DNA from: Kitasatospora arboriphila
GTDB taxonomy: Bacteria; Actinomycetota; Actinomycetes; Mycobacteriales; Mycobacteriaceae
Assembly: GCF_000717275.1 (NCBI RefSeq)
Contig: NZ_JNYV01000001.1
Coordinates: 434,001-498,000, forward strand
Length of the DNA: 64,000 nt
Reading direction: 5' to 3'
Positions 56,017-64,000 of this stretch are shown in pieces. Below the pieces are notes generated by a model. It ran no database searches, had not been told where the DNA came from, and saw only the letters and a program-made list of their open reading frames with translations. A program made the translations under genes and the position numbers. Every line of letters begins with the position of its first letter. Position 1 is the stretch's first letter.

Positions 56017-56882
56017 GGGCCGACCGCCCGCATCATCCAGGCGATGAGTTCATTGCGTACTTGCGTACGGTTGGTCTCGTTCAGGATCTCGTGTCGGGCG
56101 CCGGGGAACACCCGGACGGTGACGTCGATCAGCCCGGCCGACCGGTAGTGGGCTGCCAACTGATCGACCAATGCTCCTCCGCCACCGACCGGATCCTGGT
56201 CGCCCACCGCGATCAGGATCGGCAGGTCGCGGCGCATCATCCGGACAAGCGCGGGGTCGGCAAGTCTGCGGGCCCCGGTGAACATCTCACGGGTTGCCGT
56301 TGCATCGATGCCGAAGCCGCACAACGGGTCGGCGACGTAGTCATCGACGATGTCGGTGTCCCTCGACAGCCAGTCGAAGTCGGTTCGTGCCGGGGCAAAG
56401 GGTGCGTTGAACATCGACAGGTCCAATTCGCTGTCGAAGTCGAGTGCGGGTTCGAGCGCGTCGAGAGCCGCTGTCCCGCTCAGCACCACGGCGTCCACGT
56501 CGTCGCTGTGCTCGAGTAGGTGCTGCTGCGCCGCGAATGACCCCATGCTGTGAGCGATCACCACCAGAGGGAGCTCCGGAAACTCGTTCTTCGCCACATC
56601 GATAAGTCGCCCCACGTCGGCCACCAGGGCATTCCAGCCGTCTGGACCGAGATCGCCGGGGAGGCGGCCGGGCAGTACCGACGAACCGTGCCCGCGATGG
56701 TCGTAACCGATCACGACGAAGCCGTCAGCGGTCAAGGCGTGGGCGGTGTCCTCGTACCGGCGGATGTGCTCACCCATGCCGTGTACCAGCAACACGGTTG
56801 CCACCGGCTTTCCGGCAGGCTCCCACCGCAAGCCGGACAACACTGCGCCGTGGACCGAATCGACAACGAATTCAGACGGCAT
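56013..56882 (-). CDS. Alpha/beta hydrolase, monoacylglycerol lipase-like
   Basis: A 289-residue cytosolic lipase-like enzyme. The oxyanion motif HGMGEH is at about 34-39, the nucleophile in AHSMGSF, the acid in [11 protein letters not shown] and the His in [10 protein letters not shown]. The arrangement is that of monoglyceride lipases such as Rv0183. AGGA stands before the ATG at 56882; the longer frame lacks support. Its TAA overlaps the sigA TAG in TTAG (56013-56016). Confidence 0.9.
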   Translation of the reverse strand: MPSEFVVDSVHGAVLSGLRWEPAGKPVATVLLVHGMGEHIRRYEDTAHALTADGFVVIGYDHRGHGSSVLPGRLPGDLGPDGWNALVADVGRLIDVAKNEFPELPLVVIAHSMGSFAAQQHLLEHSDDVDAVVLSGTAALDALEPALDFDSELDLSMFNAPFAPARTDFDWLSRDTDIVDDYVADPLCGFGIDATATREMFTGARRLADPALVRMMRRDLPILIAVGDQDPVGGGGALVDQLAAHYRSAGLIDVTVRVFPGARHEILNETNRTQVRNELIAWMMRAVGP

Positions 56883-57010
56883 CTCGGGTCCTTCCGGCCG
56901 GGGTTTTCTGCGCTCGCGTCGAGAGCTCACGTCAGCAGTCTGAATGATCATCGGGGGTAAATCCGGGTTTCTGCGAGGCCCGGCGCCCTCTGCTGTGCTT
57001 CCATATCCGC

Positions 57011-58072
57011 ATGTTCGGTGTGTTGAGCCCATGCGTGGCGCATTTGGATGAAGAGTTGGGCGCGCAGTGGCGTGCGCACTTGTGTGGTGTGTGTTTGGCG
57101 TTGAGGTCTTCTCACGGACAGATGTCACGGTTGACGACCAATACCGATGCGGTGGTGGTGTCGGTTCTTGTTGATGCGCAGCGTGAGTCGGCGGCGGAGT
57201 TGGTGTCGGCAGGGCGGTGTGCGTTGCGGGGCATGCGTGGGGCGCAGGTGGTCTCGGCCAGTGATGTCAGTGTGCGGTTGGGGGCGACGGCGTCGCTGAC
57301 GTTGGCCTCGGCCAAAGCTGCTGATGTGGTGGCAGAGCGGGCGGCGGGAGTGGCGTCGCCGTCCGTGGTGCGGGCCGGGGGTGCACGGTGGGCGGAGCCG
57401 CGGCTACGGTCTCGGGCATTGGCCGATGCGCCGGTGTCGGCTGCCATGGGTGGTGGGGAGTTGTTGACGCAGCTGAGTGCTCAGGCTCAGGTGGAGTCGG
57501 GGTCGGTGTCGTTGGTGGAGATCACCGAGAATGCAGCGTCCGCTGGTGCCGCAGTCTTCGCAGCGACGGCGGAATTGGCGGGAGCGCCGGGCAATCAGGA
57601 GATATTGGCGGGCATCGGTCGCGATTTCGGACGGTGTGCTCACTTGCTCGATGCGGTGGAGGATCTCGAGCGTGATCGAGCAGGTGGGGATTTCAATCCG
57701 TTGATCGCAACGGGGACCAGTGTGGAGTCCGCGCGGACAGAGTGCGTGCGGTTGGTGGATGCGATCAGGGTGGCGCTTGACGGCGTGCGACTGCGCGATG
57801 ACCGGCTGTTGCGGATGTTGTTGATCGGTGGTTTGAACCGCGCGCTGGTGCGCGTCTTCGGCCCTGGCCCCGATGCCGTGTTCACCAGCCCGGGACAGCG
57901 TCGTCAGCCGCAATTGCCTCCGTTCCACAAGCGGATCCTGCCGTGGATGGGCGTGTACTGCACCGGCTACGCCTGCTGTGCGGACCACACCAATCCGTGC
58001 AACGGACGCCGACATCAGGCCGCATGCGACGGCTGCGACTGCTGCAACGCCTGCGATTGCTGCGACTGCTGA
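57011..58072 (+). CDS. DUF5685 family cysteine-rich protein
   Basis: A 353-residue protein. The N-terminus has a metal-binding-like pattern, SPCVAHLDEELGAQWRAHLC followed by GVCLALRSSHG. The middle is helical and Ala/Val-rich. The last 40 residues contain twelve cysteines (YCTGYACC, PCNGRRHQAACDGCDCCNAC, DCCDC), suggesting metal clusters or a scaffold. Codons use TTG for Leu and GTG for Val far more than neighbours, at least in the first 700 bp. Function unknown. The stop TGA abuts the convergent stop as TGATCA. Confidence 0.8.
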   Translation: MFGVLSPCVAHLDEELGAQWRAHLCGVCLALRSSHGQMSRLTTNTDAVVVSVLVDAQRESAAELVSAGRCALRGMRGAQVVSASDVSVRLGATASLTLASAKAADVVAERAAGVASPSVVRAGGARWAEPRLRSRALADAPVSAAMGGGELLTQLSAQAQVESGSVSLVEITENAASAGAAVFAATAELAGAPGNQEILAGIGRDFGRCAHLLDAVEDLERDRAGGDFNPLIATGTSVESARTECVRLVDAIRVALDGVRLRDDRLLRMLLIGGLNRALVRVFGPGPDAVFTSPGQRRQPQLPPFHKRILPWMGVYCTGYACCADHTNPCNGRRHQAACDGCDCCNACDCCDC

Positions 58073-58615
58073 TCAGCCGGCCCGGACATCGGCCAAGGAC
58101 CACATCGGGCCGACCAGCAGCCAGACAACCGTGACCACCCCGAGCGTGGGGAAGACGCCGTACAGCGCACGTGCCTGATCACCGTCCGCTACGGTCCAGG
58201 CCAGCATGAGAACCGCGGCGATCGACACCGCGGCAGCACAGATCCACCGTCCGAACATCTCCACCTCGTGCCGAAAGGCGTTCCTGCCCTTTGATTGCCG
58301 GGCCAGAGGCGGCGGCCCGTCGGCAAACCAGTGCGCGAACCTGACATCGGCCCACCTGATCAGGTGATGGGCGAACGCGACGGTCACCCCCAGATATATA
58401 CCGGCAAGGCGATGCACCGTCTCGACCTCGCTCCCCCGCTGCAAGTCCACTGCGACCGCACCGAGCAAAACCACGTCGAGCAGGGGCAGCAGAGCCAGCA
58501 CGATGACCGAGGCACGTTGTCGGTGCAGGAGGTATCGAACCGCCAGTGCACCGAAGACGACCACCCAGAAACCGACTTCACAACCGACGATCACAGCGAG
58601 AACAGGCGATTCCAT
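58073..58615 (-). CDS. Integral membrane protein of unknown function (180 aa)
   Basis: A 180-residue protein with four to five membrane helices (SPVLAVIVGCEVGFWVVVFG, SVIVLALLPLLDVVLLGAVA, IYLGVTVAFAHHLIRW, and two near the C-terminus). His pairs (AHHLIRW) and charged loops recur in similar actinobacterial proteins, but I do not recognise a characterised family. The ATG at 58615 begins a typical membrane N-terminus; the 22 residues before it in the open frame are polar and cysteine-containing. Divergent from the kinase gene. Confidence 0.7.
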   Translation of the reverse strand: MESPVLAVIVGCEVGFWVVVFGALAVRYLLHRQRASVIVLALLPLLDVVLLGAVAVDLQRGSEVETVHRLAGIYLGVTVAFAHHLIRWADVRFAHWFADGPPPLARQSKGRNAFRHEVEMFGRWICAAAVSIAAVLMLAWTVADGDQARALYGVFPTLGVVTVVWLLVGPMWSLADVRAG

Positions 58616-58742
58616 GCCGACGAGTTTCGGTCGGTTGCCGCACCCGACACATCGGCCACGAGATCGAGAAAGAGTCATCACTTGGGACGACGACCGCTGC
58701 CAGCCGATGTGTTGTCATGGTGGGGTGCAAGGAGGCGCCGCG

Positions 58743-59951
58743 ATGACAAAGCTCACCATCGACCCGGACCGCCGGCGCGATGTCGCAGTGGCCGTGGCAT
58801 TTTTCGTTCTGGGTATCGCGCTCTACGTCGGCGATCTGCGCTACTTCTTTGGCGGTGAGCCACTTGTCTCTGTCGTTCCGGAGTGGGTCCCATACGTCGC
58901 ACTCGCCCTTGCGTGCGCTTTCCAATCGCTGCGGTCGACCCGCCCGGACATCGCTCTCGGCGGATGCCTGGCCGTCATGGTGGTCGATGCGTTCGCCGGC
59001 CCCACGATCGCGGTGTGGATCGTGTACTCCGATGTCGTCTACTCCGTCGCGAGGTACGGTTCCGCCCAGACCCGGCGGGCCATGTTGCTGGCGAATTGGC
59101 TGATCGCCGCGGTCGCCCTGACCACGGCGATCGCGGGTTCCGGTGACTGGCGGGTCGCCTTGATGGTCATGCTGCTGGTGACCGCACTGATCGCCTCCCC
59201 CGCCTCATACGGCCACGCGATCAGGCAACATCAGATCGCAGCCGACAGCGAACGCGCCAGGGCTCAGGCGACCGAGGAACTGGCCGTCCGGGAACAGGAG
59301 GCCGCGATCGCCCAGGAACGTCGACAGCTGGCGCGCGATCTCCACGACGTGATCGCCGGCCACTTGTCGGGCATCGCACTACAGACAGCAGCGGCCCTGG
59401 AGACCGCCGACTCGGCAACCCGCGAGACAGTGCTGCGTACTGTGCGCGCAAGCAGCGTCGACGCACTCGGTGAGATGCGCACGATGATCGAATTGCTCTC
59501 CGGGAGCGACGATGTCGATCCTCCGGCCACCGCAGCCATGGCCCGGGTGGACCGGTTGATCGACGCCGCACGGGCCGCCGGTTCTCCCGTGCGGGCGACG
59601 ATCGTCCACTCGCGCCTGGCCCCGGCCACCGACATCGCCGCCTTCCGCATCATCCAGCAGGCCATCACCAACGCAACAGTCCACAGTCCCGGCAGTGCCA
59701 TCGAGATCGATGTGCAGCAAGACGATTCGTCTCTGACGATCGCGGTGACGAACCCTGTGACGGACGGAACCACGGCAGCCCTGCCGGACGCCGGCCACGG
59801 CATCACGAACATGAGGATGCGCGCGACGTCGGTGGGCGGGGTACTCGAAGTCTCTGTCTCACAAGGACGTTGGCGAGTGTTCGCGCAGTTGCCGACCATT
59901 GTCCTCGACACCACCGCCGGCATATCGACCACGTCGGCAGGGTCCCGATGA
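58743..59951 (+). CDS. Sensor histidine kinase (NarL/DesK-like, HisKA_3)
   Basis: A 402-residue membrane kinase. Six membrane segments (about 13-165) form the sensor; no large external domain is present. The H-box is RRQLARDLHDVIAGHLSGIA, then the HATPase domain with an N-box QQAITNATVHSPG and G-box DAGHGITNMRMRATSVGG. AAGGAGG precedes the ATG. It overlaps the response regulator start by 4 nt. The signal is unknown. Confidence 0.92.
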   Translation: MTKLTIDPDRRRDVAVAVAFFVLGIALYVGDLRYFFGGEPLVSVVPEWVPYVALALACAFQSLRSTRPDIALGGCLAVMVVDAFAGPTIAVWIVYSDVVYSVARYGSAQTRRAMLLANWLIAAVALTTAIAGSGDWRVALMVMLLVTALIASPASYGHAIRQHQIAADSERARAQATEELAVREQEAAIAQERRQLARDLHDVIAGHLSGIALQTAAALETADSATRETVLRTVRASSVDALGEMRTMIELLSGSDDVDPPATAAMARVDRLIDAARAAGSPVRATIVHSRLAPATDIAAFRIIQQAITNATVHSPGSAIEIDVQQDDSSLTIAVTNPVTDGTTAALPDAGHGITNMRMRATSVGGVLEVSVSQGRWRVFAQLPTIVLDTTAGISTTSAGSR

Positions 59952-60622
59952 TCCGGGTCGTGATCGCAGACGACCACGCCGCCATCCGCGCGGGGCTCCG
60001 CCTCATGCTCGACGGCGTGAACGACATCGAGGTCGTCGGCGAGGCCGTCGACGGAGATGACGCCGTCCGGCTCGTCGCGGAACTCCACCCAGACGTGGTT
60101 CTGATGGACATCCGTATGCCGGGCACCGACGGGATCGCGGCCACCGCTCTCATCGGCGCCACCCACGACGCCAACGTGCTGATCCTCACCACCTTCGACA
60201 TCGACGACTATCTCTTCGCGGCGCTGCGCGCCGGAGCGGCCGGGTTCATGCTCAAGACCGCCACCGCAACAGAACTGGTGTCGGCAGTCACCGCGGTGGC
60301 GCGGGGGGACGCTGCCCTTGCCCCCGAAGTGACCCGCAGGGTCATCGAACGGTTCACCGACCGCCACCCGTCGCCGGCGGCCGAACCCGATCGTGTCGTG
60401 GCACGCGGGCTTGCCGAGCTGACCGAGCGCGAACGCGACGTGTTGGCGGCACTGGGACGCGGACTGTCGAACGCGCAGATCGCCTCGGAGTTGTTCATCG
60501 GAGAGACGACCGTCAAGACTCACGTGTCACGGGTACTGACGAAACTCGGGCTCCAGTCCCGTGTGCAGGCCGCGATCATCGCCCGCGAACACGGTGTCGT
60601 CAGACCCGACGGCACCCGTTGA
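59948..60622 (+). CDS. NarL-family response regulator
   Basis: A 224-residue regulator paired with the kinase. Receiver domain: DDH at 8-10, phospho-acceptor Asp54 in VVLMDIRMPG, Thr86-type LILTTFD, Lys in FMLKTAT. The C-terminal LuxR helix-turn-helix is LTERERDVLAALGRGLSNAQ and VKTHVSRVLTKLGLQ. The ATG overlaps the kinase stop in an ATGA. Target genes are not visible; the adjacent EamA exporter is a candidate by position only. Confidence 0.94.
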   Translation: MIRVVIADDHAAIRAGLRLMLDGVNDIEVVGEAVDGDDAVRLVAELHPDVVLMDIRMPGTDGIAATALIGATHDANVLILTTFDIDDYLFAALRAGAAGFMLKTATATELVSAVTAVARGDAALAPEVTRRVIERFTDRHPSPAAEPDRVVARGLAELTERERDVLAALGRGLSNAQIASELFIGETTVKTHVSRVLTKLGLQSRVQAAIIAREHGVVRPDGTR

Positions 60623-60639
60623 CACTCCAGACCTGGCAG

Positions 60640-60993
60640 TCAGTTCAGTTGTGGATATCGGCCGGAGTCGTCCGTCTCGTACCGTTCCACTCCGATGACC
60701 GCGCTTGTCGGCAGAGAGTCGTACAGGTGCGGGAACTGCGTTCCGTCATCGCTCGGTGGGTCGCCGTCTTCCCACACGATCTCGCCGCCCACGCGTTGCG
60801 GATCGATGCTCAACAGAACGAGATCGGAATGATCTCGGTAGAGCAGGTTGGCCGGGATGTGGACTTGTGTGCGTTCAGAGAGGTGCACGAACCCCTGCTG
60901 TGTCAGCGACTCCGGTTCCAGGACGCCACTCGAACGCGCCTCGAGCCAGTCGGATATCGAGCACAGATGAACCAGGTGGACGCCGTCACTCAC
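60640..60993 (-). CDS. DUF952 family protein
   Basis: A 117-residue protein with the DUF952 pattern: HLCSISDWLEARSSGVLEPE, GFVHLSERTQVHIPANLLYR, VVWEDGD-like IVWEDGDPP and FPHLYDSLPTSAVIGV. The fold is related to ADP-ribosyl transferase-like small domains by some analyses, but no activity is established. GTG start. It lies 18 bp after the EamA exporter ends and is likely read with it. Confidence 0.9.
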   Translation of the reverse strand: MSDGVHLVHLCSISDWLEARSSGVLEPESLTQQGFVHLSERTQVHIPANLLYRDHSDLVLLSIDPQRVGGEIVWEDGDPPSDDGTQFPHLYDSLPTSAVIGVERYETDDSGRYPQLN

Positions 60994-61011
60994 CCTTACC
61001 AGCCTGCCGCA

Positions 61012-61971
61012 TCAACCGGTACCTGCGCCAGAGTCAATTTCGGACGATCGCGCCGTGAAGACGATCGCGGCGACCACCAGTACCATTCCGCACATCTCGG
61101 TCCACGAAGGCACCTGCGCCAATGCGATGGCACCCACCACCGTCGCCGTCAGCGGCAGCAGTGCGAGCAGCAAGGCGAACTGGGACCGGCCGAGCCGGGC
61201 AAGCACCACCTGGTCGAGCAGATACGGCACGGCGCTCGACAACACGCCGACCGCAACCCCGAGCGCCAGCACCCGCCAGCTCCAGAGTTCCCCGGGCGAG
61301 ATGGTCGTCGTGATGCCTATCACCACCGGGGCGCAGATGGCCCCGGCGACGCTGAGGCCGATGGCCAGGTCGTCGATCCCGTTGCGCCACGCGGGGCCGG
61401 CCGGCGCGGACTCGGCATGTACGTTCCCCGTCGACACCATCTTGCCGACCACGATGTAGCCGGCCCACAATCCGGCTGCCACCAGGGCGAACAGGACACC
61501 GAGCGGCGCACCGGAGGAACTCGCCCCGCTGAGCAGTACGACGCCCACCAGCACCGACACCACCGCAATCCCGTCCGACATCTTCCGCGAACCCGCTGCT
61601 GCGACGACGATCGGCCCCAGGAATTCGATCGCGACGGCCACCCCCAGGTCGATATGATCGATCGCCAGGTAGAAGGCCATGTTCATACCCATGGTGATCA
61701 GCCCGAAAGCAGCTGCGATCGCGAGGCGGCGAGGTGGATAGGAACCCTGCCCCCTCGGCCATCGCCGCGCTGCGATCGGCCACCACAGTGCCAACAGCAC
61801 AAGCCCTGCGGCGGTGGCCCGAAGCCAGGCCACCGCTGCCGGATTGAGCTGGGAGAACAGCGGCACCGCAACCGATGCGCCGACGTACTGGCACACCGCC
61901 CCGATGATGAAGAGCAGAGGTAGATTGGCGGAGATCCGTTCCGACCGAGAGGGATCGACACGGCTGGTCAT
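61012..61971 (-). CDS. EamA/DMT-family exporter (RhtA-like)
   Basis: A 319-residue permease with ten membrane helices in two EamA repeats. Landmarks are PLFSQLNPAAVAWLRATAAG, MNMAFYLAIDHIDLGVAVAI, EFLGPIVVAAAGSRK, and SSAVPYLLDQVVLARLGRSQ. It resembles threonine/homoserine exporters such as RhtA; the substrate is unproven. The ATG at 61971 is preceded by TACAGT and a 6-nt spacer, so it is probably leaderless. Confidence 0.9.
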   Translation of the reverse strand: MTSRVDPSRSERISANLPLLFIIGAVCQYVGASVAVPLFSQLNPAAVAWLRATAAGLVLLALWWPIAARRWPRGQGSYPPRRLAIAAAFGLITMGMNMAFYLAIDHIDLGVAVAIEFLGPIVVAAAGSRKMSDGIAVVSVLVGVVLLSGASSSGAPLGVLFALVAAGLWAGYIVVGKMVSTGNVHAESAPAGPAWRNGIDDLAIGLSVAGAICAPVVIGITTTISPGELWSWRVLALGVAVGVLSSAVPYLLDQVVLARLGRSQFALLLALLPLTATVVGAIALAQVPSWTEMCGMVLVVAAIVFTARSSEIDSGAGTG

Positions 61972-61977
61972 GGGCTC

Positions 61978-61983
61978 ACTGTA
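61978..61983 (-). promoter_or_regulatory. -10 element for the leaderless EamA exporter
   Basis: TACAGT on the - strand ends 6 nt before the ATG. It fixes the start codon, since the open frame continues 47 codons upstream without support. Confidence 0.6.
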
Positions 61984-62114
61984 AACACGACGACCGCGGT
62001 GATGACCCGGCGAGGTAGCCGTACTGGGACGCATTTCATAGGTCCGCGATACACGGATGTTGCCTATCGAAAGCCTGCTGTTACGGGTGAGTGACGACAC
62101 ACGCCGAGGCACCC

Positions 62115-62141
62115 GGGAACAAAGCCGAATCCCTGATCGTC
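62115..62141 (+). promoter_or_regulatory. Candidate ECF-sigma promoter before DUF7455
   Basis: GGGAAC at 62115-62120 and CGTC at 62138-62141 are 17 bp apart, matching the GGAAC-N16/17-CGTC/CGTT form used by envelope-stress ECF sigma factors. It lies about 85 bp before the DUF7455 start on the same strand. Its use is inferred from pattern only. Confidence 0.45.
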
Positions 62142-62225
62142 TGAAAGAGTGAGAGTGGATGCACCACCCCGGTGTGTTAGCTCGCGAAGGGACCGCGCCA
62201 GCGCAGGCCCGGGACGGAGGAAAAA

Positions 62226-62432
62226 ATGTCAGAGACCATCACCACGCCCCCGATCTCCATGCCGTTGACCACTGCCGACCGCTGTGATCGATGTGGTGCA
62301 GCAGCCCGTGTACGCGCTGTTCTCTCCACAGGTGGCGAGTTGCTGTTCTGCCGCCACCACTTCAACGAGCACGAAGCCCGGCTGGTGGACATGGGCGCCA
62401 CCGTGATCACGAACGAGGAAGAGCTCGTCTGA
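62226..62432 (+). CDS. DUF7455 family small zinc-ribbon protein
   Basis: A 68-residue protein conserved in actinobacteria (Rv2708c). Metal ligands are visible as Cys20 and Cys23 (DRCDRCGAAA), Cys42 and neighbouring His (FCRHHFNEH). The last residues are acidic (NEEELV). GGAGG precedes the ATG. In M. tuberculosis this gene is close to sigB. The function is unknown. Confidence 0.92.
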   Translation: MSETITTPPISMPLTTADRCDRCGAAARVRAVLSTGGELLFCRHHFNEHEARLVDMGATVITNEEELV

Positions 62433-62447
62433 CACGCCGACAACACA

Positions 62448-62487
62448 ACACCGCCGCGGTTCACTCACTGTGAACCGCGGCGGTGTC
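62448..62487. terminator. Strong hairpin between DUF7455 and the helicase
   Basis: ACACCGCCGCGGTT at 62448-62461 pairs perfectly with AACCGCGGCGGTGT at 62474-62487, a 14-bp stem with a 12-nt loop, 16 bp after the DUF7455 stop and 42 bp before the helicase stop. It can serve both convergent genes. Confidence 0.85.
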
Positions 62488-62528
62488 GTTTGCGGGGTCG
62501 GTCCGGGCGCGGGACCTTCTCACGAGTC

Positions 62529-64000
62529 CTAACGCCAGGTGCGCAGCGCCTCGATCCGAGCCTGCAGTTGTTCTGCCGTGGCCATCGCTGTCGGCGGTCC
62601 CCCGAGCTTCGCACGCAGCTCGTTGTGGACCAGGCCGTGCGGTTTTCCGGTCCGGTGGTGGTGCATCGCGACAAGGCTGTTCAGCTCCCGGCGCAGCGCA
62701 CTGAGCTGATTGCCCACGGTGGGTTCGCGCGGTGCGGCCGGCGCAGCCGCGGGACCGGCACTGCGGGCCTCGATCTGATCGGACTGCCGCTTCTGCAACA
62801 GGTCCCGCACCTGGTCGGCATCGAGCAGCCCCGGAAGGCCGAGGTAGTCGGCCTCCTCGTCGCTCCCGGAGAACGTTGCCGTGCCGAACGAGGATCCGTC
62901 GAAGATCACCTGATCCAACTCGGCGTCGGCGTGCAAGGACTCGAATCCCCGTTCGTCGTCCTTCTCGTCCTTAGTCTTGTTGGCGTCGTTCAACAGCGCG
63001 TCGTCGAGTCCCTCGGACTCGCGATGGGGTTTGCCGAGCACATGGTCACGTTGGGCCTCGAGCTGGCTGGCCAGTTGAAGCAGCACGGGCACCGAGGGCA
63101 GGAACACACTCGCGTTCTCTCCCGGCCGCCGCGACCGGACGAACCGGCCGATCGCCTGAGCGAAATACAACGGGGTCGATGCACTGGTGGCGTAGACGCC
63201 GACTGCCAGGCGCGGCACGTCGACGCCCTCCGACACCATGCGGACCGCGACCATCCACTCATCGTCGGAGTCACCGAATTCCGCGATCCTGCTCGACGAC
63301 TTGGGGTCGTCGGACAAGACGAGCGCCGGGGCCTTACCGGTGATGGCCTGCAGGAGTTCGGCGTAGTCGCGTGCGACGGTCTGATCGCTGGCGATCACCA
63401 GCCCACCGGCATCGGGCATCCCTGATTTGCGGAGCTGCCGCAGCCGGGTGTGGGCGGCCTGCAGCACAGCGGGGATCCAGTCTCCGTGTGGGTCCAGGGC
63501 GGTCCGCCAGGCGCGGGCGGTGTGCTCGGCCGACAGCGGCTCGCCCAGGCGGGCAGTGAACTCCTCCCCCGCGTTGTTGCGCCAGCTTGCCTCCCCGGAG
63601 TACGCGAGGAAAACAACGGGCCGGACCACACCGTCCGCAAGGGCATCGGAATACCCGTACACGTAGTCGGCGACCGAACGGGCTCCACCGCCCGGCTCGG
63701 GTTCGTAGTTGATGAACGGGATGGGGCTGTCGTCGGACCGGAACGGGGTTCCCGTCAACGCCAAGCGCCGGGTCGCGTCGGAGAACGCCTCGCGGATCGC
63801 ATCTCCCCAACTCTTCGCGTCGCCTCCGTGGTGGATCTCATCGAGGATCACCAGGGTGCGGCGGTTCTCGGTTCGCACCCGGTGTCGAGCCGGGTGCGCC
63901 GCGACCTGCGCGTAGGTCACCACGACACCCTGAAAGTCCGAACTGGTCTGGCCGGTGCTGTTGCTGAAACGTGAATCGAGGGCGATCCCCGCGCGTGCGG
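62529..64000 (-). CDS. SF2 DEAD/DEAH-type helicase, C-terminal part (5' end outside window)
   Basis: The frame runs through the window edge, so the gene begins beyond 64000; 490 residues are visible. Motif II is LVILDEIHHGGDAKSWGDAI, motif III LALTGTPFRSDD, motif V about RMVSEGVDVPRLAVGVY, and motif VI YFAQAIGRFVRSRRPGE. The C-terminal 150 residues are acidic then helical (QIEARSAG, LSALRRELNSLVAMHHHRTG). It resembles the UvrB/RecQ-like ResIII helicases of actinobacteria next to sigB, whose target is unknown. Walker A is outside the window. Confidence 0.9.
   Translation of the reverse strand, partial: ARAGIALDSRFSNSTGQTSSDFQGVVVTYAQVAAHPARHRVRTENRRTLVILDEIHHGGDAKSWGDAIREAFSDATRRLALTGTPFRSDDSPIPFINYEPEPGGGARSVADYVYGYSDALADGVVRPVVFLAYSGEASWRNNAGEEFTARLGEPLSAEHTARAWRTALDPHGDWIPAVLQAAHTRLRQLRKSGMPDAGGLVIASDQTVARDYAELLQAITGKAPALVLSDDPKSSSRIAEFGDSDDEWMVAVRMVSEGVDVPRLAVGVYATSASTPLYFAQAIGRFVRSRRPGENASVFLPSVPVLLQLASQLEAQRDHVLGKPHRESEGLDDALLNDANKTKDEKDDERGFESLHADAELDQVIFDGSSFGTATFSGSDEEADYLGLPGLLDADQVRDLLQKRQSDQIEARSAGPAAAPAAPREPTVGNQLSALRRELNSLVAMHHHRTGKPHGLVHNELRAKLGGPPTAMATAEQLQARIEALRTWR

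Overview
The window is 64 kb of high-GC chromosomal DNA from an actinomycete of the order Mycobacteriales, most likely Gordonia or a close relative. The support is gene content and order. From hisS to the DUF7455 gene the layout follows, with gaps, the M. tuberculosis stretch around Rv2580c to Rv2708c as I remember it, including lineage markers of the arabinogalactan/PIM cell envelope (pimA, PatA-like acyltransferase, phosphatidylinositol-phosphate synthase, aftC, cei). The genus call is inference; no 16S gene is present.

Layout. 1-7.4 kb: end of a DUF885 peptidase-like gene, an unusual pair of divergent 21-bp repeat arrays (596-980), then hisS with an upstream metallo-hydrolase and a 59-aa secreted peptide gene coupled to its stop codon, a membrane cyclophilin, relA and apt. 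7.4-17.3 kb: leftward housekeeping genes (solute-binding lipoprotein, secF-secD-yajC, ruvB-ruvA-ruvC, yebC, pdxT, acyl-CoA thioesterase). 17.4-20.9 kb: a four-gene phospho-signalling module (LuxR-type regulator, FHA-helix-turn-helix protein, PP2C phosphatase, zinc-ribbon/RDD/FHA membrane protein) lying between pdxS and its partner pdxT. 20.9-28.4 kb: pdxS, the phosphatidylinositol mannoside operon (thrS-HIT-pgsA-patA-pimA), and a PGPGW membrane protein. 28.5-29.2 kb: four tRNA genes, one leftward and three rightward. 29.2-43.7 kb: GNAT, zapE, ribD-like reductase, a hydrolase-like lipoprotein, aftC, coproporphyrin-dependent heme genes (chdC, cgoX, hemE), DUF3000, RNase D, dxs and a TrmA-type RNA methyltransferase. 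43.7-56 kb: APC transporter and paired TrkA proteins, DUF3159, OB-fold, DUF3710, dut, DUF3093, DUF4193, cei, suhB, ppgK and sigA. 56-64 kb: a more variable end with a lipase-like hydrolase, a cysteine-rich DUF5685 protein, a two-component system, an EamA exporter, DUF7455 and the C-terminal part of an SF2 helicase.

How genes work together. Many genes overlap by 4 nt (ATGA, GTGA or TTGA), so they probably form translationally coupled operons: metallo-hydrolase-hisS-small secreted peptide; ruvC-ruvA-ruvB; thrS to pimA; thioesterase-pdxT; cgoX-hemE. Several single genes look leaderless, with a TANNNT -10 hexamer ending 6 or 7 nt before the start codon (zapE, aftC, DUF3000, dut, DUF3093, EamA exporter, APC transporter). 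The dut/DUF3093 pair is extreme: 22 bp separate the two start codons and the two -10 hexamers overlap.

The strongest candidates for undescribed biology are the divergent GPL-heptad 21-bp arrays at 596-980, the kinase-less FHA/PP2C/LuxR module inside the vitamin B6 locus with a 16-bp palindrome upstream, and the overlapping bidirectional dut promoter. No phage, insertion sequence, CRISPR array or rRNA was seen.
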